Assembly (NCBI GenBank): GCA_034440575.1
Contig: JAOTOL010001601.1
Coordinates: 700,501-764,500 of the forward strand
Source: Imbricaverruca yamaguchii
Taxonomy: Eukaryota > Arthropoda > Thecostraca > Neoverrucidae
Reading direction: 5' to 3'
DNA length: 64,000 bases
Below the pieces are notes generated by a model. The model worked only from the letters and a program-made list of their open reading frames with translations. It had not been told where the DNA came from and did no database searches. The first letter of the stretch is position 1; the number at the start of each line of letters is the position of its first letter. This document shows positions 1 through 10,470 of this stretch, piece after piece. A program made the translations under genes and the position numbers.

Positions 1-206
1 GGGCGCCCATGAGCCGGAAGGGCGCCTGCACCAACCACATCCGGGACGTAGCGTCGCTGCTGCACGGACACCACGTGACTGTGCAGGCGCGAGACGAGGA
101 TGAGGTGGACGAGGAGGCCATCCTGCAGAAGCTGGCGCGCGCCGGCTCCTCCTCGTACAACTTCCGGCAGCGCTCGACCGAAACCAGTCCTCAGGCCAAG
201 CCCGTG
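1..206 (+). CDS. DBNL: DBNL exon (window exon 1), end of ADF-H domain
   Basis: The codon frame starts at position 3. The exon reads [20 protein letters not shown] and onward through [12 protein letters not shown] to QAKPV, then the donor GTG|GTACGT at 207. It ends in phase 0. It matches the end of the ADF-H fold of drebrin-like proteins. The start of the exon is outside the window, so the ATG at 9 is internal and not a start codon. Confidence 0.93.
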
Positions 207-3200
207 GTACGTCGGATGGAGAGGCAGGTGGCACGACCGATCGCTCGTTCTGCAAGAGCGCGGATGCAAAATGCTCTCTTGTAGTTTGCATTGCATTCTG
301 GGCTAACGAAATGGAAGTTCAGAGAGATCGCCCAGCTGATGTGGTTTTGTATTACATGCAACGTTTCTCTAGTTCAATGGGATTCGAGCTGTGCCAAGAA
401 GCCAATGCCTATTTCGTTTTGCATGTTAAGGTCGAATAGGTTTAACAATTGCAGCATGTCAAATCAAATTTCGTACATATGATCCCCGCGTGGCTTATTT
501 ACTATTTGTTTACCAAGCCGGATCTCATTTATTTCCTCAAACCTAACCATCATAGGTGTTGTGCATTCACTTATTTGATGGAACTGCTCCTGAGTGCTCA
601 GTATGGCATGTAATGGAGAATGGAATCTCCCAAGAGTTTAAATGTTCGTCGTGGATGACCTGCGTGACGAAAATGCAGTGGAGGGACACATTTTTGTATT
701 TTTGCATACAGTAATATACCTGTCAAAACGATGAAAGCATTCAGGTTCATTTTTATCTGCTAGATAAAGGAAGACTTGGTCTTCGACCTTGCTCGTGGTA
801 ATTTTTAAAGGATGCAGTGACATGGAACCTCTGTATATTTTCCTCGTAAAATATGAATGCACATTACAAGTTAACTAAGAGAATATGGAAAACGTGGATG
901 TTGCGCTGACAGAATAATACTGGTCTGAATGTACAAAAGGAAATGAGTAGCTCTATTACATTCAATTCAACATGTGCCTTGTGGCAAGTGTCGGGTCCCA
1001 GCCTGATAGTCCTAGGTCATGTCAATGGTAGCAGATTTGACGTAGGTAACGTTTGGTATCTCTATAGATTTCAATATATTTGATGATTTTTGATGATGGT
1101 TAAGTGAATATGACCCGGGTCTTACAAGCCTATTTCAGTCCAGTGTATATTTATACGTTTCATAATTCTAACCTCACCAGTGTTAATGCAGTGGTACATC
1201 AAGTTAAATATTGTATATCTTGGTAATACTCATAGGTGGCAAGTTGTTTTTTTTTGTGCATCTATGTGAGGCTTTAAAAGATGGTTTAACTTTGAAAAGT
1301 TACTACCTTGTGTAGCCTAGTCTCAAAATATATATTTTCCTGTAGTGAACTTCAAAAAGAAGTTGATAGCACTTGACCATGTATGGTCTGAAGTCGGTGC
1401 ATGCTAATTTCCATATTCGGATTCAAAATGGCAACTAGAAGAAAACTAACTTTTCTCTCATACTTCCCAATATCATCAACAATTTTCCTCTCATCTTGTC
1501 ATGCTCTTGCACTTAGAGAAGAGTGATCAAAGTAGAGCCTAATGCCTAGGAAATGTCATCTTGAATTTTACAGCCTCCATTGATTTTTTATACCTACAAA
1601 TTGTGTTCCATTTCTTTCTTTATTCTCACTGTTTTACTGTTTTCTTGATAAAGTTCCATTCTGACGACCAAGCTCAAACTATATTTTTTGGAAACTGCCT
1701 GCGATATAGAAGTGGTCTGAGTCGAAGCTTTTGACCAGTTCATAGGTTCCAAAGGCTCGAAAATGTATTTTGTGATCATTTCGTGGACTGTTTGTTTGTT
1801 TATTGGGTGGATCTCGACGCACTTTATACAGGATAACGGCCAATGGCGCCGCCCACACTGTTTCGCCGTTGGGGCGCGGGATTGGGAAATATCCCGAGTG
1901 GTGCGAGCGTTGATCCCGGGACCTTCTGCACACAGAGCTCTACACTTTAACCATTCGGCCATCCCCGCCCTTTTTCGTGGGCTGAAAGCATGGTACTATC
2001 CTTACAGTGCACCAGCCACCATACTGATCCCCACAGGGGCCCAATTACCACATATGACCCTCACGTGGTACCAACTACAACATGTGATCCTTGCAGGGTA
2101 CAGACCGCCATGCTATGATCCCACAGTGCATCAGCTACCGTATGTGATCCTCGCAGGGCACCAGCCGCCACGATGTGATACCTACAGTGTATCAACTATC
2201 ATATAACATCCTCGCAGGGCACCAGCCGCCACGATGTGATACCTACAGTGTATCAACTATCACATAACATCCTCGCAGGGCACCAGCCGCCACGATGAAT
2301 GACGATGCATCCACAGTAAATCAGCTCCAAATGTGATCATTACGGAATACCAACTGTCACCATGCGATACCCACAGGGCACCAACTACCACCGAATCCAA
2401 CCTGCCAAGGAGATTAACCTGAACGAGCGAGACCGGTTCTGGGAGCAGCAGGAGGAGGAGGAGAAGCAGCGCCGTCTGAGCGAACAGCGACGCCTCGGGG
2501 ACGAGAAAATCAAGCTGGAGACCGAGCGAAACCGGCGAGAGGTCGGTACAGTGTGTTGGGTTTGTGCTGAGTAGTCGTGGATGTGAAGAGGAAACTTGTC
2601 GGGCAACCGAATGCAGAGAGGATAATTTTCTTCAAAACTATGCAATCAGAATCGGTGTCAATCCGGTTTGCGTTTTCCAGCGAATTGCAATTCATTGTCA
2701 AACATAAGGGTTTAGTCTCCAATTGAAGAAAGAATACGAGAGGATAGTTTTCCAGAGAGGATAATGTTCTTGCTGGCAAGAACCTAGAAACTGCTTACTT
2801 TTCCAGCCCTCTGCGGGTACCTCCAGGGCCGGGTTGGTACAGTTGGGGCGAAGTAGAAATGGTGCGGGGTTGGTACGTGGGAGCACGATGACAACTGTGA
2901 TTATGGTAATGGCTGCAGGAGATGGGGGAGCGGAGGGCAGTGTTTTGAGATCGCACGGCCCGGCCTGCCCCTCGCCGGCGGCACGGCTGGCAATAGCATG
3001 GTGCGGAGAAGGTCTGGCTGCTGAAAGGAAGCTCCGACACAGATTGCTGGTGTGCACTGTGTCTGTGGTTTCACAACTGCAGCTGTTGTACTGTTATCTA
3101 CTGTCTATGTTACGCTGTTCCGAGCTTGCACTTGCTAACAGTTTGCAAGTGACGAGAGGCAACTTTATTGGTTAGACTAATATCCTCATTGAAGTCCGGA

Positions 3201-6200
3201 AAGGTGCCAATTTTTGGTGTCATTACTTGTCGTTTTATCGAGTTTCGGGCTGTAGTTTGCACAGGCCGCTAACAATAATTGCGATATCAGCTACAGGACC
3301 AGACAAGTTTACGTATTTATGTCCAAAGCTCCAATACGCCTCTACCGTTTGGCGTTTCTTATTAGCAAGGCTGAAGGCCGAGGGGGTCTTAAGGGGACTG
3401 TTTCAGTTGTAAACATTGTTCTAAAAACACATTCCAAGGAGTATTTGACACTGGATAGAATGCTTGACAACATAAGGTGATTTGGGGGTTTCCGACGTCA
3501 ATGATCCACGTAACTGATGTTATTTATTGTAATTCCACCTGAACTGCAATTTGTAATCGCACCCCTGAACTGCAATTCGTCATCATCATCATCACCTCTG
3601 TCAGTGTGTCAGCGCGAAATGCACCGACCATCGCGACGGTAGCACGACGATGACCGACGGCCGCCTGCCGCCAGATTGAGGAGACCAAGTGCCGAGAGCA
3701 CCAGCTGCTGGAGCGCAGCCGCAGCATCAACGAGGCGCGCCAGGCGGAGCGCAAGGCGGAGCGGATGCTGTCGCAGGCCGACGCGGACGCGGCCCGCTGG
3801 CGCGTGTCGCTGGAGCAGGACCGCACCGACGAGGAGGAGCGGCGCCACCGCGCCGACAGACTGCGCCTGGAGCGCAAGCAGGTGCCAGCCGGGCTGCCGA
3901 GTGGAGCGTGGGCGTCCGTGGGCGCTTCTGTTGTGCTGCGGATGTGGTGGTTCGGTCTTCGTCAGCTGGATATGCCGTGCTGTCTAGTTTGTTGAAGTTC
4001 ACCTGCAGTGAATAGCACTGGAAGCCCCGATAGCTAATCAGTTCCTCCGGTGTTGTCTTTTCCGCATTCGTCCGTATGTGTCCCCGAAGTTGGTCGTCAT
4101 TTTGCGCCACTCCCCCTTATGTGTGTCCTCAAAGTTCGCCGTCACTGTGTCACTCGTGCCCTTGTGCGCTCCCAAGGTTTGTCGTGGTTTGTGTGTCTTG
4201 CCTATTGTCTGCCTGTTGTGTTTTGGCGGTATGTTCACACCTTGTTAGTTGTTGTCATTGCGCATGCGTCCGCTGGCTATGCCAGTCGTGATGTCGGTGT
4301 CTACCCACGTCTGTTCTACAGGAGGTGCAGAAAGTGGCGCCCATGTCTGTCCCGTAGGAGGCGCGGCAGGTGGCGCCCACGTCTCTCCCACAGGAGGTGC
4401 AGTTTCAGCAGGTGGCGTGTCTGTCGTCTGTCTGGCACCCGCGTCTGTGCCGCAGGGGGTGGAGTTCAGTTATTGACACTCGTGATGACCATGGTCAGAA
4501 ATCATGTGCTTCACCAGATGTGTTCTATGGAGGACAAGAGTGCTGAATCTGCGCCCCAATCGTGGCGACTGGGCACGGTCATTTTTTTGACCGGGTCAGA
4601 TTGGTTGGGCGCAGCTTCAGCAGGTGACCCTCGTGTCCGTCCCACAGGAAGCCCAGCAGGTGATCGGCCACAGGACTGGTCAGGCACGGGCGGTGTTCGA
4701 GGCCAACACGTCGGCCGGCCAGCTGCGCAGCCCTACCAGTCCGACGGCGCCGGGCGGCCACGTGACGCGCCGCTGGCCACCCGCTGCCACACGTGAGTTA
4801 CCGCCGGCCACCCGCTGCTGCACGTGAGTTACGGCCGGCCACCCGCTGCTGCACGTGAGTTTTGGCCGGCCACCCGCTGCCACACGTGAGTTACGGCCGG
4901 CCACCCGCTGCTGCACGTGAGTTACGGCCGGCCACCCGCTGCTGCACGTGAGTTTTGGCCGGCCACCCGCTGCTGCACGTGAGTTACGGCCGGCCACCCG
5001 CTGCTGCACGTGAGTTACGGCCGGCCACCCGCTGCTGCACGTGAGTTACGGCCGGCCACCCGCTGCTGCACGTGAGTTTTGGCCGGCCACCCGCTGCTGC
5101 ACGTGAGTTACGGCCGGCCACCCGCTGCTGCACGTGAGTTACGGCCGGCCACCCGCTGCTGCACGTGAGTTACGGCCGGCCACCCGCTGCTGCACGTGAG
5201 TTACGGCCGGCCACCCGCTGCCACACGTGAGTTACGGCCGCCGCCCGCTGCCTAACGTGAGTTACGGCCGGACGTGAGTTACGGCCGGCCACCCGCTGCT
5301 GCACGTGAGTTACGGCCGGCCACCCGCTGCTGCACGTGAGTTACGGCCGGCCACCCGCTGCTGCGTGAGTTACGCCGCGGGCACCGCTGCCACACGTGAG
5401 TTACGCCGGCAACGTACGGCCGCTGGCCACTCGCTGCACACGTGAGTTGCCACGGCCAACCTGCAACGTGAGTTACGGCCGGCCACCACCTGCCACGTGA
5501 GTTACGGCCGGCCACCCGCTGCTGCACGTGAGTTACGGCCGGCCACCCGCTGCTGCACGTGAGTTACGGCCGGCCACCCGCTGCTGCACGTGAGTTTTGG
5601 CCGGCCACCCGCTGCTGCACGTGAGTTACGGCCGGCCACCCGCTGCTGCACGTGAGTTACGGCCGGCCACCCGCTGCTGCACGTGAGTTTTGGCCGGCCA
5701 CCCGCTGCTGCACGTGAGTTACGGCCGGCCACCCGCTGCTGCATGTGAGCTACGGCCGGCTACAATGCACACATCCCCCGCCATGGCAATGTAAGCACTC
5801 CAACCAATTCAGCAGCAGGGCTTACGTCGTAGTCTGCGAGTATCCAGCAGTGTAGTTCAATGCTAGGTGGTGAAGGGTAGGAGTATACTTAATTTAACCT
5901 ATGGCCCAATTCGCATGTGTACTGTGTCGTGGCGTTTTCTTCCGCTTATGATGTAAACGTGATTATGTTGCTGTTTGCCGTGTGTGACATCTGAGCTGCA
6001 TCGGTCACTTTTCGTGCGAGTTGCCTATGACTGGAAGTGTAAGTCTTTATCAAGTATATCCCGCGGCGCTGTGCTGTGTTGGTCGGTTTGACTCCTGATG
6101 GGCTCGTCTGTCTGACCCTCGCCCCCCCCCCGCCAGATTCCACTCAGGCCGAGCCGGCCGCCGCGCCAGCGCGGCAGAACGGCTCCGCCACTGCCGTCTC

Positions 6201-8229
6201 CAACGGTCACCACGACCAAGAGGACGCGACGCCGCCCCCGACCGCCGCTGCCCTCCAGCCGGCGGCGCGTGCTGTGGAGACTACGTCCTGTCTGTCGCCG
6301 GCGGCGCCCGACCCGGAGCCGGAGCCGGCCCCGACACCAACTCCGATGCCAACTTCAACCCCGTCCCCTGCACCGGCTCCGGCCCTGGCTCCGGCTCCGG
6401 CTCCGACCCATGCTACGGCTCCAGCCCCGGCTCAAGACTCAGCACCCCTGTTCTCCCAGGTGCCGGCTCCGGTTTCCGAATTCGCCAAGGTGCCGGCCCC
6501 GGTCCCCGAACTGGCCAAGGTGCCGTCCCCGATCGCCGAACCGGCACCGGCACAGCCGGAGCCGGTCTTCTTCGACGCCTCGTCACAACCGTACGGGCCG
6601 CCGTCCTCTCTGTCCGCCACCTACGTCGCTGCCGAGGAGACTGTGCCGCCGCCGGCTCCGGCTCAGGTCTCGGCTCCGGCTGCGGCTGCGGCTCCGGCGC
6701 CAGCTGTGGAGCCTCAGGAGTCGCGCGGCCAGGCGGACGGCGGCAGCAGCCAGCTGCTGACCGGGGAGGTGCAGATCACCACCGTGACGGGCGAGCTCGC
6801 CTCGGTCGCCATTTCGCCGGAGCACGGCATCTGCGCACAGGCGCTCTACGACTACCAGGCGGGTGAGTGGTCAGGCATGCTGAGGGGATGTCAGCGGATA
6901 GTCGGACGAGGGGCAGTTGGAGGGTCGGGCTGATGGGCGACTGGACGGTCAAGTCGATGACTTCAGGAGGCCTGCTTCCTGGCCCTTCAGTGCCGAACAC
7001 CATGAAGAGCTGTGCCGATCACTGCAGTGCCAGATGCTCTGGTCAACCCGGCACGATACATCGCCACGGGAGAGCTTGGGGCGTTGCTTCAGGCTATGGG
7101 ACTGGGCACTGGGCGGCTGTTTTGGAAAGTTACAGAATATAGCTAATGCTTTAAGGATTTTCCTTCATTTTTAGGTTTGGAGCCTGCTTGCTCCATTAGA
7201 TAATAAGCTCCGGTCTTCCGATGTTGAGTTGCGATGTGTGCCAGTGAGTCGTTCGACATGTCGCTAGGTTATTCCCGTACGTGGCAGCGATATTGGTGAA
7301 CCTAGCCAAGCTTTCGGATGGAGGGGAGGGTTGCAACTGTGGGTCAAGTAATGCTGGCCTCCCCTCCCCAAGACTGTCTACTCCACTCTAGCGAATAATA
7401 TGTCAGTAGTTACTGCATTGTCCGCTAGGAGTGCGTCGCCCGTCGATATAAAACGAAACTGGAACCGCTCGGCGCGGGCTCCAAATTGTTTTTGTCAAAA
7501 TTTCTTCGACATTCATTGCTTCTCACTTCGCACCTATCAGACAAATCCCTGCTCGCCGTAGTGTGTGACGAGCGACTCATCCTAAGCAGCAATGTAGTCA
7601 AGTGCCACCTGCTAGGTCTGGCCCCCAGGCAGATCTGATAAAATGCAATAGATTTATGTTCAGTCTCGCTCCAAAAACATCGTATCGGAACAATTAAACA
7701 CAAGCAGTATCGATGGGCCAGACCCAAAGGAACTTATATCGGAGGGCAGCGATAAATCTAGGAAGCCTGTCCGCAAATCTAGTTTGTGAGCGGCGAACTG
7801 TTTCGGCCGCGTATCTGCGGAGGAGCACCGGGGTGCTTAGGCTGAACATAAAATCGTATTTAATTTCGAGGGCACTGCGCGTATTTCTAACGAAGTAATA
7901 AGATTCTGGTGAAAATATTATATCAACAAACACCTGAACTTGAAGAAAGTCTTACGTAAAGAGCAGAAGTAAAAATTTTGTCCTCTGGAGTCTCCCACCA
8001 GTTGATCAACCCATCGACGGTGTGTGTGACAAAGGCCTTATGTCGCCAAGTTATATCAGTGTCTTACGTCGCTGTCCCTCCCGCAGTGGACGACACAGAG
8101 ATCACGTTCGATCCTGGCGACATCATCACCAACATTGAGCAAATCGACGAGGGGTGGTGGCAGGGCGTGTCTCCTGCCGGACAGTTCGGTCTGTTCCCGG
8201 CCAACTACGTACAGCTCATCAACGCCTGA
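1..8229 (+). CDS. DBNL: Drebrin-like protein (Abp1 family), 3' part of gene, six exons
   Basis: Gene-level entry; coding exons are 1-206, 2377-2541, 3675-3881, 4648-4792, 6137-6862 and 8087-8229. Joined, they give 529 residues and a TGA stop, with every splice phase consistent. Residues 1-68 are the C-terminal half of an ADF-H actin-binding domain ([17 protein letters not shown]). Residues 69-240 are highly charged and predicted coiled coil ([17 protein letters not shown]; later [11 protein letters not shown], a family signature). Residues 241-470 are Pro/Ala rich. Residues 472-528 are an SH3 domain (ALYDYQA, EGWW, FPANYV). Family role: an adaptor that binds F-actin through ADF-H and recruits endocytic and signalling proteins through SH3. 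The first 60-odd residues lie before the window. It converges with the FGD-like gene. The reading is by recalled family similarity, not by search; DBNL rather than drebrin is preferred because the SH3 domain is present. Confidence 0.93.
1791..1970 (-). mobile_element. tRNA-derived SINE, family B, copy 1
   Basis: On the - strand it begins GGCGGGGATGGCCGAATGG, a D-arm/box A like that of class II (Ser/Leu) tRNAs. A decayed box B (CCGGGATCAACGC) follows, then a body ending CCACCCAATAAACAAAC. The copy at 30925-31104 shares the head, the CCCAATCCCGCG body and the AATAAACAAAC tail, which defines a repeat family. It lacks a clean cloverleaf acceptor stem, so a functional tRNA gene is unlikely. Confidence 0.8.
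1990..2376 (+). repeat. 30-31 bp tandem array carrying splice acceptors, abutting DBNL exon 2
   Basis: Acceptor-like CAGs end at 2007, 2036, 2096, 2126, 2156, 2187, 2217, 2248, 2278 and 2316, with decayed units near 2067 and 2346. The authentic acceptor at 2376 is the last member. Units read roughly GGCACCAGCCGCCACGATG then TGATCCTCGCAG. The true exon starts GGCACCAACTACCACCGA after CCCACAG, so the unit spans the intron-exon junction. Copies are diverged, with alternating subtypes CCTCGCAG and ACCTACAG. Confidence 0.85.
2377..2541 (+). CDS. DBNL: DBNL exon 2 of window, coiled-coil start
   Basis: Acceptor CCCACAG|GGC; phase 0 to phase 0, 55 residues. It reads [19 protein letters not shown] then [14 protein letters not shown], which aligns with the family segment after the ADF-H domain. 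The donor GAG|GTCGGT is a weak match to consensus but is the only GT that keeps phase 0 into exon 3. Confidence 0.9.
2542..3674 (+). other. DBNL intron 2
   Basis: No gene recognised. A short direct repeat (CTGAACTGCAATT, twice) lies near 3540-3580, followed by a CATCAT run. Open frames on both strands here show no family resemblance. Confidence 0.75.
3675..3881 (+). CDS. DBNL: DBNL exon 3 of window, coiled coil
   Basis: Acceptor GCCGCCAG|ATT and donor AAGCAG|GTGCCA; 69 residues in phase 0. It reads [20 protein letters not shown] and continues as an Arg/Glu/Ala-rich heptad-like helix to LERKQ. It continues the coiled coil of exon 2 in the same style. Confidence 0.88.
3882..4647 (+). other. 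DBNL intron 3
   Basis: The first 400 bp have no recognised feature. From about 4290 the intron carries degenerate acceptor-bearing tandem units that lead towards exon 4. Confidence 0.8.
4290..4465 (+). repeat. ~35 bp acceptor-bearing tandem units upstream of DBNL exon 4
   Basis: Units read about CACGTCTSTCCCACAG followed by GAGGTGCAGCAGGTGGCGCC. Acceptor-like CAG/TAG ends lie at 4321, 4357, 4392 and 4455. The authentic acceptor at 4647 has the same layout (GTGTCCGTCCCACAG, then GAAGCCCAGCAGGTGATCG), but is separated from the array by about 150 bp of non-repeat sequence. The homology is visible but degenerate. Confidence 0.7.
4648..4792 (+). CDS. DBNL: DBNL exon 4 of window
   Basis: Acceptor CCCACAG|GAA; starts in phase 0 and ends one base into a codon before the donor CCACAC|GTGAGT. 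It reads [20 protein letters not shown] then TSAGQL, a recognisable drebrin-family segment. It is bracketed by repeat arrays on both sides, and its last ~23 bases belong to the downstream 31-bp repeat. Confidence 0.88.
4770..5765 (+). repeat. 31-bp minisatellite, each unit with a GTGAGT splice donor
   Basis: The unit is about GTGAGTTACGGCCGGCCACC plus CGCTGCTGCAC. It is repeated about 31 times after the authentic donor at 4793, with variants GTGAGTTTTGG and a degraded middle at 5250-5500. The end of exon 4 (GGCCACCCGCTGCCACAC) is the first half-unit, so the array is built on the exon-intron junction. Nearly every unit keeps GTGAGT. Confidence 0.95.
5766..6136 (+). other. DBNL intron 4, unique part
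   Basis: Non-repetitive intron leading to a C-rich polypyrimidine tract and the acceptor CCGCCAG at 6136. Nothing else seen. Confidence 0.75.
6137..6862 (+). CDS. DBNL: DBNL exon 5 of window, Pro/Ala-rich linker and SH3 start
   Basis: Starts with the last two bases of a split codon and ends one base into a codon (GCG G|GTGAGT), 726 bp. It encodes a low-complexity Pro/Ala linker with repeated APAPAP and degenerate VPAPV-E-AKVP units (about 6460-6540). It then reads [14 protein letters not shown], the opening of the SH3 domain. The nucleotide pattern (GGCTCCGGCTCCGG) is itself a degenerate short tandem repeat inside coding sequence. Confidence 0.9.
6863..8086 (+). other. DBNL intron 5
   Basis: No gene, array or element recognised. 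It ends CTCCCGCAG before the last exon. Confidence 0.75.
8087..8229 (+). CDS. DBNL: DBNL last exon, SH3 domain
   Basis: Acceptor CCCGCAG|TGG. It completes the split Val codon and reads [26 protein letters not shown] and [14 protein letters not shown], then TGA at 8227-8229. All SH3 landmarks are present: acidic RT loop, double Trp, and the P..Y of the binding groove. No canonical AATAAA was seen soon after the stop. Confidence 0.95.
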
Positions 8230-8805
8230 ACCAGGCACCGGCCGACGACCGTAAGCACACGGTCGTCGCAGCCGACTCTCGACCTTACGCGCTTCGCCTC
8301 CGCGACCAACTGGCTAGCTTAATTCACACCGTCGCCCTCTCCCCAGCTTAACTGTGCACAACTAATTCGTTACTACTGAATCATGTGATAGATTTATGTG
8401 CGTGTTGTGGCGCTCGTGTGGTCGGATGTACCCTGCGCCCGCTGCGACTTACTGGACCCGCGGAGAGCGCGCGCGAGCTTCTCAACCATCGGCATATCTG
8501 TTGTTTACCAAAAGCTTCCAGTGGTAACCATTGCCGGATGTTGTCAATTGTTCCGACTCATTACGCATTGGAATAGATGGTTGTTTCTTACACGTGCGGC
8601 TGTCTGCTGAGTTTGGCCAGGCGGAGGTAGCGATTAGGCCGTTGGGTCGCGTACAACGGCGACCGGGCCATTCTGGGCGGTGCTCCTCGCCCATGTCTGG
8701 GATATTTGCCGCCGGGTCGGGGAACACCCAAACCACAGCACCGTACTGAGTCACGTGTCCACAATCTCGGACATTGAACGCCTCGATGGCGTGGACGTTG
8801 CTGGT

Positions 8806-8960
8806 GGTTATTGGCTTTACAATGCGTCGACCGTTGAGTCATGTAGCGTCGCCAATCTCTCACGCCGATTGGTTGCGGGCAAAGAGTGGCGTCAGGTGAG
8901 GCTCGAACCCACAATCTTTCGATTGTGAGACTGGCAACTTACCCCTAGACTACTCGCCCC
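8806..8960 (-). mobile_element. tRNA-derived SINE, family A, copy 1
   Basis: On the - strand it starts GGGGCGAGTAGTCTAGGGGT (box A-like), then GTGGGTTCGAGCCTCAC (box B, GGTTCGAGCC). A conserved body follows with CCAATCGGCGTGAGAG, TTGGCGACGCTACAT, GGTCGACGC and a CCAATAACC tail. Related copies lie at 28931-29085 (-) and 43716-43889 (+). Confidence 0.85.
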
Positions 8961-10009
8961 CAGTGTGAACGTTGAAGCCATCAGAGTCTGCCGTGGCGCC
9001 CACATACTACCGCGGCGATATTTATCGATAGCGTGTGTCTATGGCCCTTCGCCACAGCTGAGCTTTGTATTGGGTGTGCACAACACAGCCAACTACTGGA
9101 CACTCGTCAGTCCTCGTTTGCCATACGCCACGGGGTCCGAACGCAAGCCAAACCAGCTCCTCTGTCCCGAGAACAAAATAATCGGTTTCAAAATCACAGA
9201 CCACACAGACACGCATTGGTGGGCACCGAATCAGGTGCCAGTACAGCGGGGAAGCGGCTGGCTGCGGACACCCGTCTCCTCTGGGCTGCTGAGCTACTGA
9301 GACAGATGGCTGTCAGATCTGCCCCGACTGCGACACAACTTGTCAGAACGCAACACACACGGCATGTGTCTGCTCGCTTCCTTCTGCGACCATTACCGCA
9401 AATTGTCACAGATCATTGCTGTTCCTGCTCACAGACTATGAGTACGCTTGCTGGTTGCAGCGAGCGCGGGAACAGCATACTAAATCACTCGGCTGTCGAT
9501 TCTGATATTGAGTTATCTGCACCGACAAAGCAGCACCGTCGCTGGTCACCATGGCTTCGGGGACCACAGAATCACGCACGCTGACGTCACTCGTCGACGC
9601 CACGGATAGAAAAGACTGCTTGGGATCGCACGCTCATCCACACCTCATGCTACGAATAGATTTGTAACAAACTGCACCATGACATTCACAAACTCAACAC
9701 TCGCTGCGCCAACGCACCGACACCGGAACAGTTGACACTGAAACACTTCACTGCGTCCTTCAGAGATACTTGCTATCGTTTCAACCACTTCGCTACTACA
9801 CTCGATGTTTGTGATCAGGTGCAGGGCGACAGAACGCGCTGTATTATGTATTGTTCGGGCACACACTGTGCGGGCACTGCTGGCGTCAGCCTCTGCCGAG
9901 TTACCTGTGGGAGTCAGCCTCTGCCGAGTTACCTGTGGGAGTTAGCTGCGGCACCGAGAGCACCAATGGCGGATGGCTGTGTACCGGGGCTGGCCGGGGC
10001 TGACCTGGA

Positions 10010-10310
10010 CTGACGAGGGAGGACCCAGGCGGGCAGGGCACATCCCAGGTCAATGTGGGCAAACCTAAGCCACCAAAGCAGACTCTAGACAAGCACAGCA
10101 TACCCCGGACGGGCAGGGCGCACCCCAGGTCAGTAAGGCAAACCTAAGCCAGCGGAACGAACCCCGGGTCACCAGGGCGGACCGAAGGCCAGCAGAGCAG
10201 GAGCCAGGCTACCAGAGCGGGCCCAAGACGAGCAGGGACAGACCCCAGGCGAGCTGGGCAGACCCCGGGCCAGGAGAGCAGACCTCAGGCCCCAGCAGGA
10301 CCGGCAGGAC
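10010..10310. repeat. Degenerate GC-rich tandem repeat
   Basis: Imperfect units of roughly 35-40 bp built from words such as GGGCAGACCCCGGGCCA and GCGCACCCCAGGTCAG. Units are strongly diverged and the exact period is uncertain. Confidence 0.55.
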
Positions 10311-10403
10311 GGACCGCTGCGCGACAGCGCGGACGATTCCTGTGTGACGGTGGCGGCGCCGTCACAGACAGCGCCATCTAGGCGACCGGAGCCGCAGCGC
10401 CGG

Positions 10404-10470
10404 TCACACCGCCTTCTGAGACTGTAGCAGCGCCTCGGCTCGAGCCGCCTTCTGCAGCACCGACACCCAC
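10404..10470 (-). CDS. FGD: FGD exon 11, end of PH2 and stop
   Basis: Acceptor TGGCAG|GTGGGTG. It completes a split Arg codon and reads [24 protein letters not shown]. The Trp is the invariant residue of the PH C-terminal helix. The phase matches exon 10 (AG|G), which supports this short exon. Confidence 0.87.

Larger units (their letters stand above)
207..2376 (+). other. DBNL intron 1
   Basis: AT-rich, no coding signal seen in 207-1780. It holds a reverse-strand tRNA-derived SINE (1791-1970) and ends in a 30-31 bp tandem array of acceptor-like sequence (1990-2376). Confidence 0.85.
8230..10403. other. Intergenic/3' UTR region between convergent genes
   Basis: Lies between the DBNL stop and the FGD stop on the opposite strand. 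It holds a reverse-strand SINE (8806-8960), a 27-bp direct duplication at 9893-9946, and GC-rich degenerate repeats at about 10010-10310. Poly(A) signals could not be placed. Confidence 0.75.
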
